DNA of 35,119 nucleotides, taken from the NCBI GenBank assembly GCA_012034865.1, contig JAAUOM010000040.1, forward strand, positions 1-35,119. Direction: 5' to 3'. The position numbers and the translations under genes were made by a program. Shown in pieces: positions 1 to 7,520 of the stretch. The notes under the pieces are model-generated. The model searched no databases, was not told the DNA's origin, and worked only from the letters and a program-made list of their open reading frames with translations. The first letter of the stretch is position 1, and each line of letters begins with the position of its first letter. This DNA comes from Acaryochloris sp. CRU_2_0 (GTDB lineage Bacteria; Cyanobacteriota; Cyanobacteriia; Thermosynechococcales; Thermosynechococcaceae).

Positions 1-134
1 TCATGGCGGTTCACTTGGTGGTCATCTCAGGCGTCAAACAGATTGTGAATCTGACGCCTGAGCGACGGCATATTCTCAAATTCTTTAGCAATAACTCTCA
101 GAGATACTACCTCCTCCATGTACCTGATCCGTAA
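1..134 (+). CDS. 3' end of an unrecognised gene (partial)
   Basis: An open frame enters from the left edge and stops with TAA at 132-134, giving 44 codons with a basic, protein-like composition (contains LTPERRHILKFFS and ends YYLLHVPDP). The rest of the gene lies outside the window. The style is reminiscent of the C-terminal tails of some cyanobacterial transposases, which would fit the decayed transposase just downstream, but I do not recognise the family and assign no function. A perfect 11-bp inverted repeat (26-36 with 52-62) lies inside it. Confidence 0.4.
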   Translation, partial: MAVHLVVISGVKQIVNLTPERRHILKFFSNNSQRYYLLHVPDP

Positions 135-249
135 TTATTTTTTGCCCTCCCAGAAGAGCGGAATGTGGGATTGAATCAAACCCTCACCATGTCTGAAAAT
201 TAACTCTTACTCAAATTAGGGTTAGCAGAAAAACGAACTGGGATTATTT

Positions 250-1041
250 GTGTGGGTGTTCAATCAGACTTTGGCGGCAATAAGCGTTGGGAAGACCGCT
301 GCGCAACGTCGTCAAAGCCAAGCCCCAAAAAAAACTCCCGCAAATAGACGCTATCTTCGAGAACATCTAAGCGAAAGACAGCAAAGGGGAACCTCGGGTG
401 AAACGTCTGAGTTTGGATTGCAAGGCAACCGTGAAGATTGGGGAATATTCACGCAATGGCAAAACTCGAGGTAATCCCATTGTGAGCATGGCAGGGCAGA
501 GGCTGAGAAATATATTCCCTGTGGGGTTGCTGACGAAGATATCGGTTCTTTGCATATTCTCTTTGGTAGTTCCGCTAAAACAAGCGATTTTATTGTTGAT
601 ACTCTGGAGTTTTGGTGGAGCCAGTTAACACCGTCAATCTAACAGGAAATTGAGATCATCCAACTCAAGGTCGATAATGGCTCGGAAAGCAGTGGCGTTC
701 GCACCCAGTTTCTCAATCGGATGGTCGCGTTTGCCGACAGCACTGGAAAGACGATTCAACTGCTTTACTACCCGCCCTATCACAGCAAATATAATCCGAT
801 TGAGCGCTGCTGGGGCATTTAGGAGCAACACTGGAATGGTGCACTCTTAACGGATGTGTAAACAATGCTGGCGTGGGCACAGAGCATGATATCGAAAGGA
901 ATACATCCGATTATTGAACTCTCGCAAAAGACTTATCAAAGAGGTATTTCATTGACCAAGAAAGCGATGCGTGAGATTGAGAAAAGATTAGAGCGAGATC
1001 CTCTTTTGCCCAAATGGGATATCCTCATTCGACCCAATTAG
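250..1041 (+). pseudogene. ISAzo13-family transposase remnant
   Basis: This is a broken DDE transposase. Conserved blocks of the ISAzo13 family can be read in pieces: QKKLPQIDAIFENI around 315-367, then RLSLDCKATVKIGEYSRNGK at about 404-463, a frame change, a DFIVDTLEFWW block near 585-620, VDNGSE near 668 (catalytic Asp), and YYPPYHSKYNPIERCWG at about 769-817 (catalytic Glu). The tail (SKGIHPIIELSQKTY and LTKKAMREIEKR) ends at TAG 1039-1041. In-frame stops interrupt it at about 368, 821 and 859, and at least one frameshift lies between about 465 and 500. The N-terminal third of the family (about 400 residues in full) is absent. It is an old, dead insertion. The same family appears as a fresh copy at the right edge of the window. 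Confidence 0.8.
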
Positions 1042-1598
1042 AAGGTAATTTGTTTAATGAAAGTCTCCTAACGCCCTAGCGCAATCATGTGTCGTCTTCC
1101 GGAGAAGAGGCAGTTTGCGATATCGACGGAATCAGGAGCATGCAAAAAAACCTCAAGCTTTAACTGACAAGTTTGCTGCAAGGCTACCCAGAGGGTGACG
1201 GACGCTGGCTCTACTCGCCACAAGATCGAGCCAGATGAAACGAAGGGGAGGAGATCGCTAGATATTTGAGCAAATTTCACAGGTAAGGGAAAGGTTAACT
1301 TGCAAAGATATCCCTCTTTTGTCACTTTAGGCAGAGAGGATTTGAAATGACGATTTCTCATTGTCACCACGACCTATCAACAAGTCACCAGATCACGAAA
1401 AATCAACCTTGCGAATATTTTACTCCCAGAGTGACAGAAGAGGGATAAAGTTCAACATACTCTATCTGTAGACAGATTTTGGGAGAGTTAAGAGGGATGC
1501 CATTTCAATCTTGCGAGGGATTCGAAGCATCTTCTCTTTAAGGTACAACAAAAATTGAAATTACTCAGCGTGGTAGAAAACCCTAAAGGAAGGTAACG
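1042..1598. other. Intergenic, no gene seen
   Basis: About 550 bases between the transposase remnant and the first exported-protein gene. A 100-codon minus-strand frame (1068-1370) has no recognisable motifs or convincing start and I do not believe it. The stretch probably contains the decayed right end of the insertion sequence and the promoter of the gene at 1599. No clear terminal repeat or promoter could be fixed by eye. Confidence 0.4.
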
Positions 1599-2048
1599 AT
1601 GTCTCCCCAACAGCTTAATCAGAGCGTGCATAAGTGGGTTCACCGCATGCTCAGCGCATTGGTGCTGTCTTTAATAGTATTGATCAGTAGTTTAGGATTG
1701 CAAATGGGACAACCAGCGATAGCAATGGCTGCTCCCTTGACCAGCCACCCCCAGATGATGGCTCTGTTTGGTTCTAATCGTGCTAAACAGGTTGATAAAA
1801 TCGCGAAAGAAGATGCTGATAAAACCTTCGGTGCGGGTACCAGCAATAAAGCAGAAGGAGCAGTCAAACAAGCTAAAGGCAAGGCTAAGAGAGATATTCA
1901 AAACACTCAAAGCGCACTTAAAGATGCTCAAGGAAAAGCCAAACAAGATACTGGCCGGACTCAAAACACAATAGGCGATGTTCAGTCGAAAGTTGAATCA
2001 GCGGCTGAAGGTGCTCAAGACGCAGTCAAAGGTTTGTTGAACCAATAA
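1599..2048 (+). CDS. Exported CsbD/LEA-like hydrophilic protein
   Basis: A 149-residue protein. Residues 1-45 look like a signal peptide or membrane anchor: basic start, hydrophobic core ALVLSLIVLISSLGLQM, and an Ala-rich cleavage region near AIAMAA. The mature part is very hydrophilic and rich in Lys, Ala, Gln and Asp, with repeated AKGKAKRD / AQGKAKQD units and amphipathic helical periodicity. This resembles CsbD and late-embryogenesis-abundant type stress proteins, and a cytoplasmic CsbD protein is encoded nearby at 2924. A good ribosome binding site (AAGGAAGG) precedes the ATG. It is likely an exported stress or desiccation-type protein; the molecular role is not known. Confidence 0.75.
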   Translation: MSPQQLNQSVHKWVHRMLSALVLSLIVLISSLGLQMGQPAIAMAAPLTSHPQMMALFGSNRAKQVDKIAKEDADKTFGAGTSNKAEGAVKQAKGKAKRDIQNTQSALKDAQGKAKQDTGRTQNTIGDVQSKVESAAEGAQDAVKGLLNQ

Positions 2049-2110
2049 TTTAGGTAAGTTTAGGCTTACCCCATCAATATTTTTTCACTAAAACAATCGG
2101 AGGTTACTCC

Positions 2111-2479
2111 ATGCATAAAATTCGTGCCTACTTATCCCAAACTATTTTACTGAAAGGACTAGTTATAGCTTTTACCTGTAGTCTCTTCTTCATATCGAAT
2201 GCTTTACCTGCTGCTGCTATTAGTGGCAGCTCTACCAGTGATCTTTCTGAAGGAATTCCCAACCTTGAAAACATTCAGAAAAATACTGAAGAGTATATGT
2301 ATGGTTACAACAAAATGCCAGGTCTGAAGGAAACCCAAGAGCGATCTGCTCAAGGACCAAACGAAGTGCAAGGGGGAGCTGATCTTGACAAAATGTATAC
2401 CCCTGAAAACTCTCAGGGTGCAACCACAACATTGGATACCATGAAACAAGGGGTAGACAAACTCTTGGGTAAGGATTAA
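2111..2479 (+). CDS. Small exported protein of unknown function
   Basis: A 122-residue protein beginning 62 bases after the previous gene, preceded by CGGAGG. Residues 1-36 form a signal peptide (hydrophobic GLVIAFTCSLFFISNALPA, then AAA). The mature chain of about 85 residues is polar, with no cysteine and no recognisable domain; it contains NTEEYMYGYNKMPGLKE and ends in a short amphipathic helix. The gene is followed by a strong intrinsic terminator (2523-2553), so it and the gene at 1599 probably form one transcript. Expected location is the periplasm or thylakoid lumen. Function unknown. Confidence 0.7.
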   Translation: MHKIRAYLSQTILLKGLVIAFTCSLFFISNALPAAAISGSSTSDLSEGIPNLENIQKNTEEYMYGYNKMPGLKETQERSAQGPNEVQGGADLDKMYTPENSQGATTTLDTMKQGVDKLLGKD

Positions 2480-2522
2480 TCAATATTAAATTAGACCACA
2501 ACTCAAAATGGGTTTAAGTCGA

Positions 2523-2553
2523 CGTTTCTAGTTTTAAACTAGAAACGTTTTTT
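2523..2553 (+). terminator. Intrinsic terminator after the two exported-protein genes
   Basis: A perfect 12-bp stem (2523-2534 with 2536-2547) with a one-base nominal centre is followed directly by a run of six T on the plus strand. It ends the 1599-2479 transcription unit. Confidence 0.85.
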
Positions 2554-2923
2554 CTCAGCAAAAATAAATTTGAGACGAGTTTACGCTCTTTCAGCCGATC
2601 AATACTTCTCAATGAAACCTGATCTGAACGAGAAATCAAGGGTTCTAGCTTCTAAAAAATTTGAATTTACAATTTCTGGTTTTTTCTGGCTACAGAGATC
2701 CTTCTCAAGGTTGGATATTCGACGAGGGTAAACCTTTGCCCTGTTGCATTTGTAGGAGTCGCGATCGCACACCAGACTAGCTTCTTTAAGAAAGGCTTTT
2801 CTTTCTAAGGATAGACATCTGTAGCCTCTATAACCATCCTTTGGGAGGATAACTTTAACAGTGAACTTCTCTAGTCTAAAGCTATGAACAAAACACCAAT
2901 GCGACGTCCTAAGGAGGCAGATC
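2554..2923. other. Long leader/intergenic region before the CsbD gene
   Basis: About 370 bases without a credible gene. It holds a HIP1 octamer near 2759-2766 and should contain the promoter of the CsbD gene. The minus-strand frame crossing it (2599-2994) runs into the CsbD gene and lacks family features. Confidence 0.35.
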
Positions 2924-3127
2924 ATGGGTATTGAAGATAGAGCAAAAGCCACAGGTAAAAACATTGAAGGTAAAATCCAAGAAGGGCTGGGCAAGGTAAC
3001 TGGTGATCCTGGAGATCAAGCCGCTGGGAAAGCGAAGCAAGCAGAAGCACAAGTCCGTCATGGTACCGAAGATGTAAAAGATAAAGCCAGAGAAGCGAGA
3101 GATGATGCCAGAGACGCTATGGATTAA
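2924..3127 (+). CDS. CsbD family stress-response protein
   Basis: A 67-residue, highly charged protein with the CsbD pattern: an early ATGKNIEGKIQEGLGKVTGD segment, then Ala/Lys/Asp-rich helix to the C-terminus (DKAREARDDARDAMD). CsbD-like proteins are small, soluble and induced by general stress in many bacteria; their biochemical role is unresolved. The Shine-Dalgarno AAGGAGG lies 7 bases before the ATG, the best in this part of the window, suggesting strong translation. An intrinsic terminator follows at 3170-3205, so it is probably monocistronic. Confidence 0.88.
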   Translation: MGIEDRAKATGKNIEGKIQEGLGKVTGDPGDQAAGKAKQAEAQVRHGTEDVKDKAREARDDARDAMD

Positions 3128-3169
3128 CGATTCCTACAAGCTTGCCCTCTAGTTCCAGTCCCTGAACTT

Positions 3170-3205
3170 AAGGCCCAGGTTGCCAATCTCGGTTGTCTGG
3201 GCCTT
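3170..3205 (+). terminator. Probable intrinsic terminator after csbD-like gene
   Basis: AAGGCCCAG at 3170-3178 pairs perfectly with CTGGGCCTT at 3197-3205 across an 18-base loop that can itself pair weakly. The following bases are pyrimidine/AT rich rather than a clean T run. Confidence 0.6.
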
Positions 3206-3262
3206 CCTTATATTTTCCAAACATTTGCTCTCTATAAACTTTTACAAATTGCGTTATCCGTC

Positions 3263-3685
3263 ATGATGTTCACTCAACCAATACGACGTCTGGCTATGCC
3301 TCTACTGTTGGCGTTAGTCTTGCTGATTACTCCGGCTTGTAGCACCTCAGCACCCACTGTGCAAGCGCCACAATTGTCCAGTCGCTATACCCAAATTGAA
3401 CAAGGCAATACACCTGCGGGTCAAGACTTTGGAGCTTGGATTACCCAAACGAGCAAGGGATTGATTACAGATGCTTATGTTCGTGACAACAATAAATTGG
3501 GAGTTGTGATTTCTAAGGATGTTCGTCCTAATGAAGTCCGAAATCTGACGAAATCTTTGGTTCAGGGATTTCACAAGAATTTCCCTAAGCAGGACTTGAC
3601 TGTCTTGATGTACGCCCCAGATAAAAAGCTAATCTTAACGGCTCAGTATGACAACAAAAATCAGCAAATTCAGTATCAATCTTAG
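3263..3685 (+). CDS. Small lipoprotein of unknown function
   Basis: A 140-residue protein with an N-terminal hydrophobic segment (RLAMPLLLALVLLITPAC) ending in Cys26. That is consistent with a lipoprotein signal peptide, although Pro at -2 and Thr at -3 make the lipobox imperfect. A polar mature domain of about 110 residues follows, with alternating hydrophobic strands (LGVVISKDVRP, LTVLMYAPDKKLILTAQYD), so a small alpha/beta domain is likely. Two ATG codons are adjacent (3263 and 3266) and either could be used; no clear ribosome site is seen. The next gene starts 11 bases after its stop, so they are probably co-transcribed. Family not recognised. Confidence 0.7.
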   Translation: MMFTQPIRRLAMPLLLALVLLITPACSTSAPTVQAPQLSSRYTQIEQGNTPAGQDFGAWITQTSKGLITDAYVRDNNKLGVVISKDVRPNEVRNLTKSLVQGFHKNFPKQDLTVLMYAPDKKLILTAQYDNKNQQIQYQS

Positions 3686-3696
3686 GAGATCTTCCA

Positions 3697-4221
3697 ATGT
3701 CTAGTAGTGATAAGTATAAGCGCGAAATCATGAACGATTTGGCTGCTGGTAATACCGAATCGTTAAGTGATGATTCTACTGATATGGCTCAGGAATATCA
3801 AAGTTTTGACGATTTTGCCCAACGGTCTTCTCGGGAAGAGCGGCGGGGCTTATTGGGGCGCTCTTTGCATCATGAAAAGATTTCACCCACTCAGATGGAA
3901 CCAGAGTTAAAAAAAGCGATCGCACAAATTAAACCCAATCAGCGGGATGATGTCGCCCGTGAATTTTTTAAACATCTCAAACAACGCGGCCTTAGCGATC
4001 GGGATCTCGAACGCCAACTGGGTCTTTCTACACACAATCCCAAGCGGATGACAGCAGAAGATGTCAGTAAGTTAGCCAATTTTGCTTACCATAGCCATCC
4101 GGATACATTTCGAGAAGTTTTGGCTGATCAACCAGCTCTCCTTAAATTCCTCAGCAACCCTATGATCGGCGCAATTATGGGGATCGTCGCTTCCAAATGG
4201 CTAGGACGGAAGAAAACGTAA
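3697..4221 (+). CDS. Conserved hypothetical protein with C-terminal hydrophobic anchor
   Basis: A 174-residue protein with TAGGAGA as ribosome site. Residues 1-60 are acidic, polar and likely disordered. Residues 65-145 are helical and charged (MEPELKKAIAQIKPNQRDDV, LKQRGLSDRDLERQLGLS, EDVSKLANFAYHSHPDTFRE). Residues 148-170 form a glycine-containing hydrophobic segment (FLSNPMIGAIMGIVASKWLG) followed by RKK, i.e. a tail anchor with positive-inside end or an amphipathic membrane helix. It follows the lipoprotein gene by 11 bases. I do not know a function; it reads as a cytoplasmic or membrane-peripheral stress-type protein. Confidence 0.7.
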   Translation: MSSSDKYKREIMNDLAAGNTESLSDDSTDMAQEYQSFDDFAQRSSREERRGLLGRSLHHEKISPTQMEPELKKAIAQIKPNQRDDVAREFFKHLKQRGLSDRDLERQLGLSTHNPKRMTAEDVSKLANFAYHSHPDTFREVLADQPALLKFLSNPMIGAIMGIVASKWLGRKKT

Positions 4222-4350
4222 ACCGGATGATGAGGCCGATAATGGGGAGCTGTTCTTCAGTTCGCAACTGAGGTGTTGGCACTGAGGACACTCCCTAATG
4301 ATGGATCTGCTGAGGTTTGAAAATGAAATAAGAATGGGTTCAAAATTAAG

Positions 4351-5448
4351 ATGAAGACCTATACCTGTGGGTGTGGCAATACGCTATTTTTTGAGAATAG
4401 CTACTGCGTTCAATGTCAACGTCCAGTGGGCTGGTGTCCAGGCTGCGATCGCGTGACTGCCCTTCTAGACCTCGGCAATAATAATTATCAATGTGCCCAT
4501 TCCGATTGCCAAACACGCTTGACTAAATGCCACAACTATCAGGTTCATCAAGTCTGCAATCGTTGTATTCGTAGCACTGAGATCAACTCATCCCAAGCAC
4601 TTTGCGATTATTGTCAATATACTGAAATTATTCCAGATTTATCTGTCCCTGGTAATCGTCAACGATGGTACGAGCTAGAAGTGGCCAAGCAGCGCCTGCT
4701 CTATACCTTAGAAGCTTTGCAGCTCCCCTTTGGCACGGCTACAGCAGGATTTGACCCTCCCCTTTCTTTTGATTTCAAGGGGGATATTATCCTCAAAGAT
4801 GCCCTCTGGCGTACCCTAGGTAAAGGCCAACGCGTTTTTACCGGACATGCTGACGGCAAAATTACAATTAACATCTGCGAAGCTGATGATGAAGTCCGAG
4901 AACAGCTGCGGGTGGACTTCAACGAAGCCCAACGTACCTTAGTGGGCCACTTTCATCATGAGATTGGTCATTATTATTGGCAACTTTTAGTTACAGAAGA
5001 TTGGCTGGATCAGTTCAAGCATGTATTTGGGAACCATGAAAATCCTCCCTATGGAGATACGCTGGATCATTACTATGAAAGCGGTCCTCCTGAAAATTGG
5101 CAGCAATATTATGTCAGTCCCTATGCAACGATGCATCCTTGGGAAGACTTTGCTGAGACCTTTGCTACCTATCTAGATATGGCAAGTGTGTTGCATACAG
5201 CCGCGCATCATCAAGGTTCCAAAGGCACTCTATACTTGCAGACTACTCCGTTCGACGACATGATTGCTGCTTATAGACAACTGGGCATTCTGCTCAATGA
5301 ATTGAATCGCACCTTAGGACTTATTGACTTTATCCCTGAAATTTTTACCCCAGCAGTCATCAAAAAGCTGAGATTTATTCACGATCTTGTTCGATCAGCT
5401 CAAAAAACAGTAATCAGAAACTTCTCAGATTGCTGGAGTACAGCTTAG
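4351..5448 (+). CDS. Zinc-ribbon putative zinc metallopeptidase
   Basis: A 365-residue protein. Residues 7-90 hold many CxxC pairs (CGCG, CVQC, CPGC, CNRC, CDYC), forming two or three zinc ribbons. The middle and C-terminal part matches the 'putative zinc-binding metallopeptidase' family (Peptidase_Mx-like): a GHADGKITINICEADD strand region, then GHFHHEIGHYYW with the HExxH zinc motif at His203-Glu204-His207, and a downstream WEDFAETFATYLDM segment that can provide the third ligand (gluzincin style). There is no signal peptide, so it is cytoplasmic. The family is widespread but uncharacterised; the substrate is unknown. All catalytic residues appear present. Confidence 0.85.
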   Translation: MKTYTCGCGNTLFFENSYCVQCQRPVGWCPGCDRVTALLDLGNNNYQCAHSDCQTRLTKCHNYQVHQVCNRCIRSTEINSSQALCDYCQYTEIIPDLSVPGNRQRWYELEVAKQRLLYTLEALQLPFGTATAGFDPPLSFDFKGDIILKDALWRTLGKGQRVFTGHADGKITINICEADDEVREQLRVDFNEAQRTLVGHFHHEIGHYYWQLLVTEDWLDQFKHVFGNHENPPYGDTLDHYYESGPPENWQQYYVSPYATMHPWEDFAETFATYLDMASVLHTAAHHQGSKGTLYLQTTPFDDMIAAYRQLGILLNELNRTLGLIDFIPEIFTPAVIKKLRFIHDLVRSAQKTVIRNFSDCWSTA

Positions 5449-5631
5449 GTCATAAAACCTCTTTTGAATAAAACTTTCAGAGACTTTGAATTGTATTTCT
5501 TTACTTTAGATCAATTTATGCCTAAAGGTAGATTGCTAAGCATTTAAATTCATCTAAATTAAAATATATTATATGTTCCTCTCCATACATAAGTTCTTAG
5601 AAGTATTAAACTCGAAAATAGGGAAAAAGCA

Positions 5632-5994
5632 ATGAACAAATATGATAGAGAAGATGCTCGATACGAGCAAGGATACATATCGGGAAGGCAAGCCAATAGC
5701 AACAATACCGCGACAACAATTGTAGTTGGAATTATTACTGCTACCGTCTTGTGTGTCGGTGCATGGTTTGTTCTGACTCAAACAGGTCTAAGAACAGGAG
5801 ATGACACCGACGTAATTAATGTTCCGGCTCCAGAAGCTCCAAAAGCTCCAGAAGCTCCTAAACCACCTGATGTCAATATCGAAGTGCCTCAGCCGGAAAT
5901 TGTTGTTCCTACGCCAAAGAGCGATGTCCCTTCACCTAGTTTACCCACTAATGAAAATTTAGAGCCAAGCCCATCGAAGCAGTCTGATTCATAA
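5632..5994 (+). CDS. Single-pass membrane protein with proline-rich tail
   Basis: A 120-residue protein with ribosome site GGGAAAAAG. Residues 1-25 are charged and cytoplasmic (NKYDREDARYEQGYISGRQ). Residues 28-50 form a transmembrane helix (TATTIVVGIITATVLCVGAWFVL). The rest is an extracytoplasmic tail of Pro/Ala/Glu repeats (APEAPKAPEAPKPPDVNIEV) and acidic-Ser sequence, probably unstructured. It shares architecture and a PDVNIEVPQPEIVVPTP-like segment with the next gene (PPDINITVPIPSN), so the two look like diverged tandem paralogues. No enzymatic domain. Confidence 0.75.
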   Translation: MNKYDREDARYEQGYISGRQANSNNTATTIVVGIITATVLCVGAWFVLTQTGLRTGDDTDVINVPAPEAPKAPEAPKPPDVNIEVPQPEIVVPTPKSDVPSPSLPTNENLEPSPSKQSDS

Positions 5995-6058
5995 ATACTA
6001 TGTGTGCTCCCCATTAAGTGATTATGTTGTTCTTTAAGTTATTGAAAAACTAAATTTT

Positions 6059-6670
6059 ATGTCAAATCCTAATTTGAACCGATCTGATCTGACACCTGCA
6101 TCAGACGAAGAAATCATTATTGATCAAGAAATACGTCACCCAGATGGTGCTATGCATAGACATAGAGAGACTTTACGCCAGAACGATCCAGCCTTGGAAC
6201 AGCGACTTGAACGAGAGCGATTGGAAACGAATCGCCAACTCAAAATTCGCGATAATGATAATGCGGCTCGCGGTCTTTTAATGGGTGTAATTATCACTAG
6301 TATTTTAGGGTTAGGCATTTTAACTTGGTTCTTCTTCACTAATCGCCAAGAGACAGAAACCACCCCGGTGGTTGTCCCTGTCCAACCTAAACCGTCACCA
6401 TCCTCTTCTCCACCGGATATCAATATCACTGTACCTATCCCCTCTAACGCTACTGAAAGCGGAACAGAAACAGATCCAACTCAACCAACGACTATCCAAA
6501 CTCAACCTGCTCCAGTACAGCCTCAACCGTCGTCATCCAGTCGTCCAAGTGAGGTAACGGCTCCAGCAGCCAATCCAGAAACTGTAGATTCAGTGCCGAC
6601 GAACTCATCAAGTTCTAGTGAGCCAGTTCCTTCTACTTCTGCCGAACCTTCTTTTGAAACAAAACCTTAA
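6059..6670 (+). CDS. Single-pass membrane protein with Pro/Ser/Thr-rich tail
   Basis: A 203-residue protein. Residues 1-72 are a charged cytoplasmic segment with a likely coiled coil (HRHRETLRQNDPALEQRLER). Residues 78-100 are transmembrane (LLMGVIITSILGLGILTWFFF). Residues 105-203 are a Pro/Ser/Thr/Gln-rich low-complexity tail containing PPDINITVPIPSN, the element shared with the preceding gene. Function unknown; possibly an envelope or sheath-linked spacer protein. Low-complexity coding is real here because the N-terminal part and the membrane helix are well formed. Confidence 0.75.
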   Translation: MSNPNLNRSDLTPASDEEIIIDQEIRHPDGAMHRHRETLRQNDPALEQRLERERLETNRQLKIRDNDNAARGLLMGVIITSILGLGILTWFFFTNRQETETTPVVVPVQPKPSPSSSPPDINITVPIPSNATESGTETDPTQPTTIQTQPAPVQPQPSSSSRPSEVTAPAANPETVDSVPTNSSSSSEPVPSTSAEPSFETKP

Positions 6671-6830
6671 TCATCCGTTTTACAGCATACTGGCAACATG
6701 ATTTTAATAGGACAGTTGTCTTGATTACCCTATTTCTTTTGGAGCCTTTGTGCCAGGAATATTACAGCAGTTTGCAGCTTGGTAGGGGTTCACTTCAGTG
6801 AGATGCCCATCTGCATCAGCAGCAAAAAGC

Positions 6831-7448
6831 CTATTCTGGGTTCAGACGCTGTTCGAGGAACCAGAAGAAGGCATTAAATGCGATCGCAAGTCCACCCACC
6901 GCAATGGTTCCCGCCCAGATTTTGTCATAGCGTCCTGCTTGAGCAATACCTTCAAAGAGCAATACGCCTAAACCTCCTGCCCCAAATTTGGCGGCAATCG
7001 TGCCCAAAGCAATGATAATAGTCACACTCAAACGCACCCCTGCCAACACAACCGGGAGCATTAGGGGGACCTTTACCTGCCACCAGCACTGCCAACTTGA
7101 CATCCCCATTGCCTGGGCAGCGACCAGTAGGGATGGGGGAATAGACTGTAACCCTACTAAGATACTTCGCACTAGGATTACCTGAGCATAGAGGATCATG
7201 GCGGCAATGGCCGTCGTCGCACTCAATCCAAACAGCGGGATTAACAAAATCATCAGCGCTAAACTGGGAATCGTATAGATGATGCTTAATAAACTCATCA
7301 CTGACCCTTGCCAGCAAGGATAGCGGTAGACAATCCCAGCAATGGCGATCGCTGTCCCTCCTGCAAATCCCAAGGCAATACAGGTCATTTGCAGATGTTC
7401 TAGCAGTAATTCTGCCAAAATACCTGGATTTTGCCACAAATAATCCAT
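6831..7448 (-). CDS. Osmoprotectant/glycine-betaine-type ABC transporter permease
   Basis: About 205 residues from the ATG at 7448; the frame extends to a TTG at 7472, but ATG is preferred. It is an inner-membrane MetI-like permease of the OpuBB/ProW/YehW group. Hydrophobic helices alternate with the permease coupling segment (SIPPSLLVAAQAMGMSSWQC then VKVPLMLPVVLAGVRLS, the EAA loop region) and the family-typical IPSLALMILLIPLFG and FGAGGLGVLLFEGI stretches. Such permeases pair with an ATPase and a betaine/choline-binding protein, but none lies next to it here: the upstream neighbour on the same strand is a protease and the downstream one is on the other strand. The rest of the transporter must be encoded elsewhere, or the gene is an orphan. 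Confidence 0.85.
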   Translation of the reverse strand: MDYLWQNPGILAELLLEHLQMTCIALGFAGGTAIAIAGIVYRYPCWQGSVMSLLSIIYTIPSLALMILLIPLFGLSATTAIAAMILYAQVILVRSILVGLQSIPPSLLVAAQAMGMSSWQCWWQVKVPLMLPVVLAGVRLSVTIIIALGTIAAKFGAGGLGVLLFEGIAQAGRYDKIWAGTIAVGGLAIAFNAFFWFLEQRLNPE

Positions 7449-7520
7449 CCGTGAAATTTTAGAACTAGACAATCCCTTGAGAAAACCCCATCTGTAAGAA
7501 TGGCAAATTCGTGAGCGGTT

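Noticed and set aside
1068-1370. 100-codon minus-strand frame upstream of the exported-protein gene
   Set aside because: No recognisable domain, no convincing ribosome site, odd composition, and it sits in an insertion-remnant neighbourhood.
2599-2994. 131-codon minus-strand frame overlapping the CsbD gene
   Set aside because: It overlaps a well-supported gene antisense and shows no protein-family features.
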